NCBI RefSeq assembly: GCF_020012125.1
Contig: NZ_JAIFAG010000001.1
Coordinates: 2,046,001 to 2,110,000, forward strand
DNA: 64,000 nt
Direction of reading: 5' to 3'
DNA from: Hymenobacter psoromatis
Lineage (GTDB): Bacteria > Bacteroidota > Bacteroidia > Cytophagales > Hymenobacteraceae
Below, one piece after another: positions 50,873 through 60,155 of the stretch (position 1 is its first letter; each line of letters starts with the position of its first letter). Under the pieces are notes generated by a model. It made no database searches and was not told where the DNA came from. It saw only the letters and a list, made by a program, of their open reading frames with translations. The position numbers were made by a program, and so were the translations under genes.

Positions 50873-52657
50873 TTATCTTATTTCCAGCTCATACGGCAGC
50901 CGCGCCTGCACGCCGCGCATCTGCAGCAGCTGCTGATACTGGCGCACGGCGGGGTAGAGCGGGCCGAGCTGCGCCTGCAGGGCGCGGGCCTGCGCGGCGG
51001 CCTGGTCGTCGTCGTCACCACCCGTAAAGCGGCTGAGGAGCTTTTGAACGGCTGTTTTCTGGCGGGGTAGGCGCTGCACCTGATAGTCACCGGGCTTGAG
51101 GTGGGCGCGGGCGGCGGCGATTTTCAGCGCGTCCTCATACGAGCCGAGCACGTCCACGAGGCCGATTTTCTTACCCTCAGTGCCACTCCACACGCGGCCC
51201 GAGGCGATGCGGCGCAAACGCTCGACGGGCATGTGCCGGCCCTGCGCGGCCTTGGTCGTGAAGTCGGCGTAAATAGTATTGACTTCCAGTTGCAGCTGCT
51301 GCTTCTCGTAGGGCGAAAGGGCGCGGGTGATGGTGGGCAGGTCCGAGAATAGGCCGGTTTTCACGCGGTCCACCGTAATGCCGAGCTTATCGGCCAATAG
51401 CGGCTGAATGTTGGGCAGCACCCCGAACACGCCAATACTGCCCGTGATGGTGTTCGGGTGGGCCACAATGGTATCGCAGGCCATGCTGATGTAGTAGCCG
51501 CCCGAGGCTGCCACGTCGCTCATGCTGGCAATTATCGGCTTCACCTTTTTGGTCAATACCACTTCGCGGTAAATAATATCGGAGGCCAGCGACGAGCCGC
51601 CGGGCGAGTTTACGCGCAGCACCACGGCCTTTATTTTATCATCGAGCCGGGCCTTACGGATGGCTTCGGCAAACTTGTCGCTGCCGATATTATCGTCCGA
51701 GCCGCGGCCCGTCACGATATCGCCCTCGGCATAGATGACGGCGATGCGGTTGCCGCTGCTCTGGCCCTCAGAGTCGGTTTTGCCGTCCTGGTCCTGGTAG
51801 TCGCCGAGGGTGATGAGGCCGGGCTTATTGTCGGCTTTCAGGCCCAGCTTGCCGCGCAGGTAGTCCTGCACCTCATCAAAATAGCCGAGCTTGGTCACCA
51901 GTTTTAGCCGGAGCGCGTCGGGGGCGTTGTGCACCAGCATCGAGTCGGAGATGACGTGCAGGCGGGCCAGCGGAATCTGGCGGCTGGCGGCCACCTGGCT
52001 CAGCATGTGGTCGTTGAGGGCGTGGAGGTAGGTAACGGTCTGGTAGCGGGCCGAATCGGAGAAATTTTCCCGAAAGAACGGCTCCACGGCGCTTTTGAAC
52101 GAGCCCACCCGGAAAATGTAGGGCTCGATGCCGGCCTTGTCGAACAGCCGCTTATAAAACATCACCTCCGAGCTGAGGCCGTTGAATTCGAGCGTGCCCT
52201 GCGGGTGCAGGTAAATCTGGTCGGCCACCGACGAGAGGTAGTAGCTTTTCTCGGACGCGATTTCGTGGTAGGCCACGATGAACTTGCCGCCCTTCTTAAA
52301 GTCCAGCAGCGCGTCGCGGATTTCTTCCAGCGAAGCCATGCCGCCCTGCACCACTTGCAGGTTGAGCAGAATACCCTTGATGTCGTCGTCGGTTTTGGCC
52401 CGGCGAATGACGTCGCGCAATTCTACCAGCCCAATTGTGGCCTGCGCCCCGCCGAGGGGGTTTAGGTCGGCGCTTTCCCTACGCTCCGAAATCGGCTTGT
52501 CGAGCTTTAGCTCCAGCACCGAGTTGGCGGCCACCGTTTTGCTGGGGCCACTACTATCGATGGCCGCCGCCAGCCCGGCCAGCAGCACGAAGCCCAGCAC
52601 CGAAAACACGAGCAGACCCACGACGGTAGCCAGCACGAACTTGAAGAATTGTCTCAT
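50873..52657 (-). CDS. sppA: Signal peptide peptidase SppA (67-kDa type)
   Basis: Inner-membrane serine protease, 594 aa, that degrades cleaved signal peptides. One N-terminal TM helix (FFKFVLATVVGLLVFSVLGFVLLAG) and two tandem S49 domains. By motif alignment with E. coli SppA the catalytic lysine is K188 (FKSAVEPF) and the serine S407 (TGSIGVFG); VLRVNSPGGSSLASDIIYREV is also conserved. ATG 52657 begins directly before the helix; the frame is open further upstream. Confidence 0.93.
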   Translation of the reverse strand: MRQFFKFVLATVVGLLVFSVLGFVLLAGLAAAIDSSGPSKTVAANSVLELKLDKPISERRESADLNPLGGAQATIGLVELRDVIRRAKTDDDIKGILLNLQVVQGGMASLEEIRDALLDFKKGGKFIVAYHEIASEKSYYLSSVADQIYLHPQGTLEFNGLSSEVMFYKRLFDKAGIEPYIFRVGSFKSAVEPFFRENFSDSARYQTVTYLHALNDHMLSQVAASRQIPLARLHVISDSMLVHNAPDALRLKLVTKLGYFDEVQDYLRGKLGLKADNKPGLITLGDYQDQDGKTDSEGQSSGNRIAVIYAEGDIVTGRGSDDNIGSDKFAEAIRKARLDDKIKAVVLRVNSPGGSSLASDIIYREVVLTKKVKPIIASMSDVAASGGYYISMACDTIVAHPNTITGSIGVFGVLPNIQPLLADKLGITVDRVKTGLFSDLPTITRALSPYEKQQLQLEVNTIYADFTTKAAQGRHMPVERLRRIASGRVWSGTEGKKIGLVDVLGSYEDALKIAAARAHLKPGDYQVQRLPRQKTAVQKLLSRFTGGDDDDQAAAQARALQAQLGPLYPAVRQYQQLLQMRGVQARLPYELEIR

Positions 52658-53052
52658 AGAATCGCAGATTAAGCGAATTTCGCAGATGCGGGCGGCGCGA
52701 GAAGGCACCGGGCGGAAAACGCGCGGCAAGATACAAGCCGGACCGAGGCGGGCCGGGCAGTTGAGGCAAACCGGAGCGAAAAGGCCGACGGGACCATTTT
52801 TAGGGATTAGCTTATTCTGATATTTTTTATAAGAAAATACAGGGGGAAATTTACCAGGTCCGTTTCCTTCGCAGCTTGCGGCCTGAATTGCTCAGCAACA
52901 GCCCTGTGCCGAGGCTTATGGTCGGGTTTGGGGGGTAGGGAGCACGGAGCTAGCGCCACCGCAACCCCGCCGGGTACCAGGCCAAAGCCAACTGATTAGT
53001 AAGCCCTTGCGTAGGGGCTCGCGGTCCTATCATTCATCAACCAACCGCTATT
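52658..53052. other. Intergenic spacer between sppA and a glycosyltransferase gene
   Basis: Divergent region of about 395 bp. An AT-rich core around 52805-52850 separates GC-rich flanks. No ORF with recognisable content, RNA or long inverted repeat was seen. CTATTTTGG just before the TTG start at 53053 resembles a -7 element but lacks one T. Confidence 0.5.
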
Positions 53053-53778
53053 TTGGTTAAGTTCGACACGCTCTCCATCGTCATTCCGGTTTATAACGAG
53101 GCGCGCACCATTCACCAGATTTTGGATTTGCTGCGCGAACTGGAGCTGACCAATCACATTCGGAAGGAAATTATTCTGGTCAACGACTGCTCGACCGATG
53201 AATCGGCCGCCGTCATTCGGGCCTACGCCGCGCACTACCCCGAGCTGGGCCTGCGCCTGCTGGAGCACCCGGTGAACCAGGGCAAGGGCGCGGCCCTGCA
53301 CACGGGCATCCGGCAGGCCACCGGCGACTACGTTATCGTGCAGGATGCCGACCTGGAATATGACCCCGAGGAGTATAACCTGCTGCTCAAGCCCATTCTA
53401 AAGGGCTTTGCCGACGTCGTATTTGGCTCGCGTTTCATGGGCGGCAACCCGCACCGCATCCTGTTTTTCTGGCACAGCATCGGCAACGGCGTGCTCACGT
53501 TTCTCTCCAATATGTTCACGGACCTGAACCTGACGGACATGGAAACCTGCTACAAGCTCTTCCGGCGCGATATTATTCAGGGCCTGAAACTGGAGGAAAA
53601 GCGCTTCGGCTTCGAGCCCGAAGTCACGGCCAAAGTGGCGCGGGTGCCAGGCGTGCGCCTCTACGAAGTGGGCATCAGCTACTACGGCCGCACCTACGCC
53701 GAGGGCAAGAAAATCGGCTGGCGCGACGGCTTCCGGGCCATCTACTGCATCCTCAAATATGGCCTGCTGGGCGCGTAA
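53053..53778 (+). CDS. Glycosyltransferase family 2, DPM1-like
   Basis: 241-aa GT-A fold enzyme resembling dolichol/polyprenyl-phosphate mannosyl- or glucosyltransferases: [48 protein letters not shown] (DxD) and GSRFMGG, with a single weak hydrophobic patch at the C-terminus. Likely transfers a sugar to a lipid phosphate at the inner membrane, and the following GT39-like protein could use such a donor. The start appears to be TTG. Confidence 0.88.
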   Translation: MVKFDTLSIVIPVYNEARTIHQILDLLRELELTNHIRKEIILVNDCSTDESAAVIRAYAAHYPELGLRLLEHPVNQGKGAALHTGIRQATGDYVIVQDADLEYDPEEYNLLLKPILKGFADVVFGSRFMGGNPHRILFFWHSIGNGVLTFLSNMFTDLNLTDMETCYKLFRRDIIQGLKLEEKRFGFEPEVTAKVARVPGVRLYEVGISYYGRTYAEGKKIGWRDGFRAIYCILKYGLLGA

Positions 53779-53809
53779 GGCAGGTTTTGGCTTGTCGTAA
53801 GGAATGCGT

Positions 53810-53833
53810 GGCAAGCTTCGGCTTGCCGTTTTA
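53810..53833 (+). terminator. Terminator after the DPM1-like gene
   Basis: GGCAAGC-TTCG-GCTTGCC, a stable UUCG tetraloop hairpin, followed by GTTTTA; 31 nt past the stop. Confidence 0.8.
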
Positions 53834-53896
53834 GCCTGAGTTGCTACCCCTCCCCCAGCACAAGCCGTTCGAGCCGACCGCTAAAAGCCTCTAAAA

Positions 53897-55573
53897 ATGC
53901 TTACTAATGAGCAAACTACCCCCACCCGCCGCACGTGGTGGGGCTGGCTGGCACTGGCCGCCGGGCTGCTGGGCGCTGGGCTGCGCCTGTGGCAGTGGCA
54001 GCGGGGCACCAGCTTTTTTTTGGATGAGCTGGCCGTGCTGCATAACCTGGCCAGCCGCCCGGCCGCCCAGCTCCTTGGCCAGCCCCTGGCCGATGCGCAG
54101 GTAGCCCCGCCCCTGTTTTTACTGGCCGAAAAAGCCTGCCTGACGCTGCTGGGCCGCTCGGAGCTGGCCCTGCGGCTGCCCGCGCTGCTGGCGGCCCTGG
54201 TGGCGCTGCCGCTGCTGTGGGCGGTGGCGCGGCGGATGCTGGCCGCGCCGCTGGTGCCGCTGGCGCTGCTCACGTTCGCGGTCGGCTTCACCTTTATTTA
54301 TTACGGCACGCAGGTGAAGCAATACGCCGGCGACGTGGCCGCCGCCTTGCTGGTGCAGTGGCTGGCGCTGCGGCTGCGCGAGGCGCGGCCCCCTACCTCC
54401 CGCTTTGGGGTGGGCGCGGCGCTGGCGGGGCTGGTTGTGCCGTTTTACTCGCAGGCCGCGGTGCTGGTGCTGGCGGGCTGCGGCGCGGCGCTGGTGCTGC
54501 TGGCGGCGCTCGATGCGGGCCGGCCCCGGCTGCGGGCCACGGCGGGGGTAGTGGCCGGCTGGGCCGTGGGCTGCGGCCTGAGCCTGCTGCTGGGCGAGGC
54601 CACGCTCACGCCCCCGACCCGCGCCTTCATGCACTTTTTCTGGCACGATGGCCTGCTGCAGCTTTCGCCCCGCCTACCCCTAGTTTTTGCCGGCGAGCTG
54701 GCCGAGCGCTGGGCCAACGGCCTGGGCTGGCCCCACCCGGCGGGTATCTGGGTAGCGCTCACGCTGTTCGGGGCCGGGTGCCTGTGGTGGCGGCAGCGCG
54801 AGGCGGCCCTGCTGCTGCTGGCCCCGTGGCTGGTGGCACTGCTAGCTTCGGTACTGCAGCAATTCCCGCTGCGCGCCCGGCTCATGGATTTTCTGGTGCC
54901 CAGCCTGATTCTGTTTCTCTTCGCGGGCTGGCAAGCGCTGGCCGGGTGGGTGGCCCGCCGGAGCCGGCCGCTGGGCCGGGGCCTGCTGGCGCTCGGGGTG
55001 GTGCCCATCCTCGCCAGCCTCGGGCACCACGACCTGCCACCCTACTGTGCCGAGGATACCAAGGGCTTGTACGCGCAGCTGGCGCGCGCGCGCCGGCCCG
55101 GCGAGGCCATGTATGCCTACTACGGGGCCGGGCAGTCGCTACGCTGGTACGGGCCGCAGCTGGGCCTGGGGCCGGCCACCTACCGCCTGGGCCACTGCTA
55201 CCGCCAGCAGCCCGATGCCGCGCGCCAGTACCTGCGGGAAGTAGATGCCTTCCGGGGCCGCCGGATGTGGGTAGTGCTGGTGCATTTCAATCCCCCCGAC
55301 GCCCAGGCCCTGACCCGGTACCTGGACAGCATCGGGCGGCGCGGGCCCCGGCTGCTGGCCCGTAGCCAGGGGCCGCCCGTTATTCTGGACTATCCCGTGG
55401 CCTACGCCCAGCTCTACGACCTCACCGATGCCCGCCGGGCGGCCCGTTTCGCAGCGGCCACGTTTCCGCTGCCCCCTACCCCCCCTACCCAAGCCGATGA
55501 GGCGTGCTGGAGCTGCTACGGGCCGCAGGTGCTGCCGGCCAGCCAGCTTCCAGGCGCTACGCTTTGCCCATAA
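53897..55573 (+). CDS. GT39/PMT-like membrane glycosyltransferase
   Basis: 558-aa integral membrane protein with about nine to eleven predicted helices. After TM1 comes FFLDELAVLHNLA, matching the Asp/Glu-bearing first loop of ArnT/PMT-type GT-C enzymes; FIYYGTQVKQYAGDVA resembles the second conserved loop. The C-terminal 170 residues are soluble and periplasmic. Likely uses a polyprenyl-phosphate sugar; acceptor unknown. It follows the DPM1-like gene on the same strand. Confidence 0.78.
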   Translation: MLTNEQTTPTRRTWWGWLALAAGLLGAGLRLWQWQRGTSFFLDELAVLHNLASRPAAQLLGQPLADAQVAPPLFLLAEKACLTLLGRSELALRLPALLAALVALPLLWAVARRMLAAPLVPLALLTFAVGFTFIYYGTQVKQYAGDVAAALLVQWLALRLREARPPTSRFGVGAALAGLVVPFYSQAAVLVLAGCGAALVLLAALDAGRPRLRATAGVVAGWAVGCGLSLLLGEATLTPPTRAFMHFFWHDGLLQLSPRLPLVFAGELAERWANGLGWPHPAGIWVALTLFGAGCLWWRQREAALLLLAPWLVALLASVLQQFPLRARLMDFLVPSLILFLFAGWQALAGWVARRSRPLGRGLLALGVVPILASLGHHDLPPYCAEDTKGLYAQLARARRPGEAMYAYYGAGQSLRWYGPQLGLGPATYRLGHCYRQQPDAARQYLREVDAFRGRRMWVVLVHFNPPDAQALTRYLDSIGRRGPRLLARSQGPPVILDYPVAYAQLYDLTDARRAARFAAATFPLPPTPPTQADEACWSCYGPQVLPASQLPGATLCP

Positions 55574-55606
55574 ACAGTGCTGTTCCGGCCGGACGGCGTG
55601 GCCCCG

Positions 55607-56014
55607 CTACCGCTTCACAACCAGGTATAATTGCCGCAGGGCGGCCACTGTGCCCAGGCCCAGCAGCGCGCCGACTATACCCCAGCCAATATCGTCGAGG
55701 TCGAACGAGCGGCTGGCCAGGAAAAGCTGGCCTACCTCGGCCAGCACCACCAGCCCGGCCAGCCCGGCGAAGGCCATCAGCCAGTGCCGCCACGGCCGGT
55801 TTTGGAGCGCCAGCCAGCCGCCCATCAGCCAACCCAGCCCCACCAGCGGCACCGCCGTGCGAATAGTATCGTTGCGGTTTTCGTCGGCCCAGTGGGCCAC
55901 GCCGCTCGGAATAAACCATACGAGGCCCATTTTGGGCATCGGCAGCCAGCTCAGGTACAGCACGAGGCCCGCCCCCAGCAGCAGCAGGCCGTAGAAAAAA
56001 AGGTTTTTTAGCAT
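55607..56014 (-). CDS. VanZ-family membrane protein
   Basis: 135 aa with four helices (LFFYGLLLLGAGLVLYLSWL; IRTAVPLVGLGWLMGGWLAL; HWLMAFAGLAGLVVLAEVGQLF; IGWGIVGALLGLGTVAAL). The end RSFDLDDIGWGIVGALLG corresponds to the VanZ D..N/D..G...G motif, and SGVAHWADE to the first His motif. Function of VanZ-like proteins outside teicoplanin resistance is unknown. Convergent with the GT39-like gene. Confidence 0.75.
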   Translation of the reverse strand: MLKNLFFYGLLLLGAGLVLYLSWLPMPKMGLVWFIPSGVAHWADENRNDTIRTAVPLVGLGWLMGGWLALQNRPWRHWLMAFAGLAGLVVLAEVGQLFLASRSFDLDDIGWGIVGALLGLGTVAALRQLYLVVKR

Positions 56015-56150
56015 TGGCTACCCCTTACGTAAAGGTTGGGCGCGGGGTAGTTAATTTTCTCCGCAAATATACCGGCCCAGTCTGCTAGCGGGGGTCGAGC
56101 TGCGCGATGTCGGTAATGGGAGCCATCGTGTTGAAGCTAATAGAAAGAAA

Positions 56151-57641
56151 CTAAGCGCCTAATTCATCCGCTACCCCCCTATCATTGCCCAACCGCGGCA
56201 CCTTGTTCTGGCCACCCAGCCGGCCCACGCTTTTCATGTAGCGCTGAAACGCGCCGGCCGGCAGCGGCGTAAGCCGCAGCGAAGCCAGGATGCTACCCTG
56301 GCGCAGGTCGTCGTAATAGGTATTGCGCTGGCGCAAAGCCGCATCCAGGGCGGCGGCGAAGGCCGGGGCATTAGTAGGAGGGTAGGCAAATTCGATGAGC
56401 CACTCGTGGCGCGAGGGCTGCATTTTATCTGCGCTGATGAGCGGGGCTACGGTGAATTCGGTGACCTCCGTTTCGGGGTGCTGGCGCACCGCCTCCCGCA
56501 GGGCAGCTTCCACTTCCTCGCCAATGACGTGCTCGCCGAAGGCGGAGAGAAAGTGCGCGATGCGGCCCGTAACCACCACCCGGTGCGGGTGCAAATCCAC
56601 GAAGCGCACGGTGTCGCCGAGCGAATAGGCCCAGAGGCCGGCGTTGGAGGTCAGCACCACGGCGTACTGCTGGTCCAGCTCTACGTCGGCGATGGAGAGG
56701 CGGGGCGGGTTAGCTTCAAAAAACCGCTCGGCGGGCACGAACTCGAAGAAAATACCGCTGGCGAGGCGCAGCAGCAGACCGGGGTTGCCGGGCTGGTCCT
56801 GGAAGGCCAGGAAGCCCTCGGATGCCGGAAATAGCTCGATACTATTCACTGGCCGGCCAATGCTTTCGAGCAGGCGGGCGCGGTAGGGCTCCATGCTCAC
56901 GCCGCCCGACACGAAGAGGTCGAGCTGCGGGAAAAGCTCGCCCACCGGCCGGCCGGCGCGGGCCACGAGGCGGTCGAAATACATCTGTACCCAGGGCGGA
57001 ATGCCGGAGATGAGCGTCAGGGGCTGGCCCAGGGTTTCGGCTACGATGGCATCGAGCTTGGTTTCCCAGTCCTCGATGCAGTTGGTGGCGTAGCTGGGCA
57101 GCTGGTTACGGCGTAAGTAGCGGGGGATGTGATGGTTCACGATGCCCGAGAGCCGGCCCGTGGGAATGCCGCCTACCCTCTCCAGCTCGGGCGAGCCGGA
57201 GAGGAAAATCAGCTTGCCATCCAGAAAGCGGCTGCGGCCGGTGGCGGCCACGTAGTGCAGCAGCGCGTCTTTGGCCCCGCTGATATGGTTGCCGATGCTG
57301 GCCTGGGTAATCGGAATGTACTTCGCGCCGCTGGTGGTGCCGCTGGTTTTGGCCAGGTACAGCGGCCGGCCGGGCCAGAGGATATCCGGCTCGCCTACTT
57401 TCATGCGGTCGAAATACGGCCGCAGGGCCTCGTAGTCGCGGATGGGCACGCGGGCGGCAAAGTCGGCGGGCGTGCGGATGGTCCCGAAATCATGGGCCCG
57501 GCCGAAGGCCGTGCCGGCCCCTACCCCCACCAATGCGCGCAACAGGCGCAGCTGGGTGGCGGCGGGCCGCGCCTGCCACTGGCGGTAGCGGTACACGGTA
57601 TAGGCGGCCAGCGGGCGGCTCAGGGCGGCTTTGATTCCCAT
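56151..57641 (-). CDS. GH3-family adenylate-forming protein
   Basis: 496-aa member of the GH3 superfamily, related to plant acyl-acid-amido synthetases. The ATP motif TSGTTSGAKYIP is followed by SGSPE, ISGIPPWVQMYFDRL, FPASEGFLAFQ and YSLGDTVRFVDLHPHRVVVTGRIAHFLSAFGEHV. Bacterial members are common in Bacteroidota with unknown substrate. ATG 57641 directly precedes the conserved N-terminal helix; a longer frame upstream is an artefact. An exact TACTTTTG lies 6 nt before the start. Confidence 0.88.
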   Translation of the reverse strand: MGIKAALSRPLAAYTVYRYRQWQARPAATQLRLLRALVGVGAGTAFGRAHDFGTIRTPADFAARVPIRDYEALRPYFDRMKVGEPDILWPGRPLYLAKTSGTTSGAKYIPITQASIGNHISGAKDALLHYVAATGRSRFLDGKLIFLSGSPELERVGGIPTGRLSGIVNHHIPRYLRRNQLPSYATNCIEDWETKLDAIVAETLGQPLTLISGIPPWVQMYFDRLVARAGRPVGELFPQLDLFVSGGVSMEPYRARLLESIGRPVNSIELFPASEGFLAFQDQPGNPGLLLRLASGIFFEFVPAERFFEANPPRLSIADVELDQQYAVVLTSNAGLWAYSLGDTVRFVDLHPHRVVVTGRIAHFLSAFGEHVIGEEVEAALREAVRQHPETEVTEFTVAPLISADKMQPSRHEWLIEFAYPPTNAPAFAAALDAALRQRNTYYDDLRQGSILASLRLTPLPAGAFQRYMKSVGRLGGQNKVPRLGNDRGVADELGA

Positions 57642-57647
57642 GAAGGG

Positions 57648-57655
57648 CAAAAGTA
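57648..57655 (-). promoter_or_regulatory. -7 element of the GH3 gene
   Basis: Minus-strand TACTTTTG, exact TAnnTTTG, six bases from the ATG at 57641. Predicts a transcript starting at or within a few bases of the start codon. Confidence 0.6.
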
Positions 57656-57805
57656 AGCTTGTGGAGACGCGACCCTTCGCGCCTCTCCCGTGAGCGCAAT
57701 TTCCGACCTCGAAAGACGCGAAAAACCTACCCCCACAACGCCCGCCCCCTGTTTGCCCGTAAGGACAAGCGCCGGGCGATACTGCCCGCATTTTTTTATA
57801 TTCCT

Positions 57806-58237
57806 ATGATTGACCAATTTGGCAAGGCCGAGTGGCACGGCGACATTCACGGCCACGGCGACATCACAACCAAGAGCGGCGTGGTGCAGGCGCAGTACTC
57901 CGTTAAATCGCGCTTTGAGGGCCAGAAGGGCACCAACCCCGAGGAGCTGATTGGCGCAGCCCACGCCGGCTGCTACACCATGTTTCTAACCAACATCCTG
58001 GGCAAGCACGGCCACACCGTAGATACCATCCGCACGACCTCAACCGTGACGCTGGACCCTGACCAGGACCCGCCCAAAATTACCAAAATCCACGTCAGCA
58101 CCGAGGGCAAAGTTACCGGCGGCAACATCACGCCCGAAGATTTTCAAAAGCACGCCGAGTTCGCCAAAGAAAACTGCCCCGTGTCGCAGCTTCTGAAAGC
58201 CGTGCCCGAAATGACGCTGGAAGCGAAGCTTGTGTAG
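57806..58237 (+). CDS. OsmC-family peroxiredoxin
   Basis: Thiol-dependent hydroperoxide reductase of 143 aa, cytosolic. The two redox cysteines are C56 (AAHAGCYTM) and C124 (ENCPVSQ), with the N-terminal strand AEWHGDIHGHGDI and GTNPEELIGAAHA typical of the OsmC (not Ohr) subgroup. ATG 57806 fits the family start; the frame is open upstream. Its stop codon overlaps the left arm of a foldback. Confidence 0.93.
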   Translation: MIDQFGKAEWHGDIHGHGDITTKSGVVQAQYSVKSRFEGQKGTNPEELIGAAHAGCYTMFLTNILGKHGHTVDTIRTTSTVTLDPDQDPPKITKIHVSTEGKVTGGNITPEDFQKHAEFAKENCPVSQLLKAVPEMTLEAKLV

Positions 58238-58339
58238 TGATTAACGTTTAGTGATTAGTGATTAACGTCGTGATTTTCAACAAGACATTGATAATAAGAC
58301 CGTTGCCATTTAATCACTAATCACTAAACGTTAATCACT
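58236..58339. repeat. Foldback with AGTGATTA words
   Basis: Perfect 30-nt arms, AGTGATTAACGTTTAGTGAT... (58236-58265) and the complement (58310-58339). It runs from the OsmC stop codon to the first base of the next gene's -7 element, filling the whole intergenic space. Confidence 0.95.
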
Positions 58340-58346
58340 AATTTTG
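58339..58346 (+). promoter_or_regulatory. -7 element of the 58351 gene
   Basis: TAATTTTG, exact TAnnTTTG, followed by CCCC and ATG, the same CCCC-ATG join as fabG. Its first base is the last base of the foldback's right arm. Confidence 0.6.
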
Positions 58347-58350
58347 CCCC

Positions 58351-58854
58351 ATGCCCACTGGTACTACCCGCATTCGCCTCCGCCCTGCCAACTCGTCGCG
58401 CCTCTCGTTTGGGGTGCAGGTATCGCTGGCCTTATTTGCCATTATTTACGCGGTACTGATGCTGCGCAACTCGCCCAGCACCCAGAATTTTTACTGGCTG
58501 AGCTACGTTTTTTTAGCGCTGTGCCTGGTATATCTGGGGTTTATCCTGGTGCACAACGCGCCGGTGTTTGGTACGCAGAGCTACTTTGAGTTCGCGCCCG
58601 GCTACCTGGTGCACAAGGCGGGCCTGTTTCGGGCCAAGCAGGTGTTTGCGGCCGAAAACATGAGTATGCTGGAGCTGCTGCCTCGCCAGCTGCGGGTGCG
58701 CCTCAAGGACGGCGATATTCACGTGCTAAACATGCGTGAAGTAAAGGGTACCCGCCGCCTGGCCGTGCTACGGGCGCTGCTCGAAAACTTCGCTACGCGC
58801 TACGGCGTGGCGCTGCGCGAAGACCTGCCTACGGCGAAGAGCCAAGCAAAATAG
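58351..58854 (+). CDS. Small membrane protein of unknown function
   Basis: 167 aa, not firmly recognised. Basic N-terminus, two adjacent TM helices (SLALFAIIYAVLMLR; FYWLSYVFLALCLVYLGFILV), then a soluble 95-residue domain with alternating strands (YFEFAPGYLVHKAGLF, RVRLKDGDIHVLNMREV) that resembles bacterial PH-like domains. It could be a membrane-anchored PH-domain protein. Promoter element immediately upstream. Confidence 0.6.
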   Translation: MPTGTTRIRLRPANSSRLSFGVQVSLALFAIIYAVLMLRNSPSTQNFYWLSYVFLALCLVYLGFILVHNAPVFGTQSYFEFAPGYLVHKAGLFRAKQVFAAENMSMLELLPRQLRVRLKDGDIHVLNMREVKGTRRLAVLRALLENFATRYGVALREDLPTAKSQAK

Positions 58855-58878
58855 CTGCGGGTGAGTAGCTTGCGCGCC

Positions 58879-60144
58879 ATGAAATGCTTTCGCGGGCTCT
58901 CGCTGCCACCGCTACTTCTGCTGCTGAGCCTGGCCGCCGCCCGGCCGGCGCGCGCCCAAAGTGGCTGCCCCGACCCGCAGGCCAGCAACTACAACCCGGC
59001 CGCAACTCGCAACGATGGCTCGTGCCAGTACCCGATTACCGGCACGGCCCTACCCCCCAAAGCTGCGCTGAACCCGGAGCTGAACGAAAGCTCGGGCTTG
59101 CAGGTGGCGAGCGGCGGCCTGTGGTCGCATAACGACAGCGGCAATGCGCCGGTGCTATTTCGGGTAGACTCGGCCAGCGGGCGTACTATGCAGCGGGTGC
59201 GCCTGCACGGCACAGCCAACGTGGATTGGGAGGACCTGGCCGCTGATGCTACCTACCTGTACGTGGGCGACTTCGGCAATAATTTCGGCAACCGCCGCGA
59301 CCTGCGCATTCTGCGGGTGGCGCTCGCGGACCTAGGGCCCGCCGCTGATTCGGCCGGCGCGCAGGTTATTGCCTTCCGCTACCCCGACCAGACGGATTTT
59401 ACGTCGCGCCTCAACCAGCATAATTTCGACTGCGAGGCGATGTTTTTTGCCCACGACTCACTGCACCTGTTTACCAAAGACTGGGTGGATTTTAAAACCC
59501 GCTACTACACCGTGCCGGCCGCGCCGGGCAGCTACGTGGCTCACCTCAAAGCCACCTTTGACGTGAACGGGCTGATAACGGCCGCCGATATCAACCCCGC
59601 CGGCACCGTGGCCGCGCTGCTGGGCTACGACACGCGCAACGGCGCGGCCTTCGCGTGGCTGCTGTCTGATTTTAAAAGCACGGCGTTTTTGGGCGGCAAC
59701 AAGCGGCGTATCGAGTTACCCAGCGTCTTGCGGGTAGGGCAGGTCGAGGGGTTGGCTTTCGCGGGCCGCGACCAACTTTTTATTTCCAATGAGCAGTTGA
59801 GCAACGCGCTGGTGACGGTGCCGGCCCAGCTTTACGGGCTGGCAGTGGGGCGCTGGCTGCCAGGTACAGCCCTGGCCACGACCTCGCCGCGCAGTACCGA
59901 CGTGGGCATTGTAGCTACCCCCAATCCCGCCCGGCAGCGCCTGCACCTGGCCCGCTCGGCCGGCGCGGCGGGCGTGGCGCAAGTCCGCATCCTCAACATG
60001 CAGGGCCAAGAGGTGCTGGCTGATACGCTGGCGGCCGAGGCCCGGCAGCAGGACCTGGACTTGGCGGGCCTCTCAGAAGGGGTATATATCCTTGAAGTGC
60101 AGTTGAGCGGCCGCACGCACACGCAAAAGCTGGTGGTGCCGTAG
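58879..60144 (+). CDS. Secreted protein with type IX secretion (type A) sorting domain
   Basis: 421 aa. Signal peptide (LSLPPLLLLLSLAAARPARAQ), a short Cys repeat CPDPQASNYNPAATRNDGSC, a beta-rich central region (about 60-330; HNDSGNAPVLFRVD, DWEDLAADATYLYVGDFGNN) of propeller type, and a C-terminal sorting domain (VATPNPARQRLHL...VRILNMQGQEV...GLSEGVYILEVQ..KLVV). Exported across the outer membrane by T9SS. Ligand or activity unknown. ATG 58879 gives the signal peptide. Confidence 0.85.
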   Translation: MKCFRGLSLPPLLLLLSLAAARPARAQSGCPDPQASNYNPAATRNDGSCQYPITGTALPPKAALNPELNESSGLQVASGGLWSHNDSGNAPVLFRVDSASGRTMQRVRLHGTANVDWEDLAADATYLYVGDFGNNFGNRRDLRILRVALADLGPAADSAGAQVIAFRYPDQTDFTSRLNQHNFDCEAMFFAHDSLHLFTKDWVDFKTRYYTVPAAPGSYVAHLKATFDVNGLITAADINPAGTVAALLGYDTRNGAAFAWLLSDFKSTAFLGGNKRRIELPSVLRVGQVEGLAFAGRDQLFISNEQLSNALVTVPAQLYGLAVGRWLPGTALATTSPRSTDVGIVATPNPARQRLHLARSAGAAGVAQVRILNMQGQEVLADTLAAEARQQDLDLAGLSEGVYILEVQLSGRTHTQKLVVP

Positions 60145-60155
60145 GGTAGCGGCCG

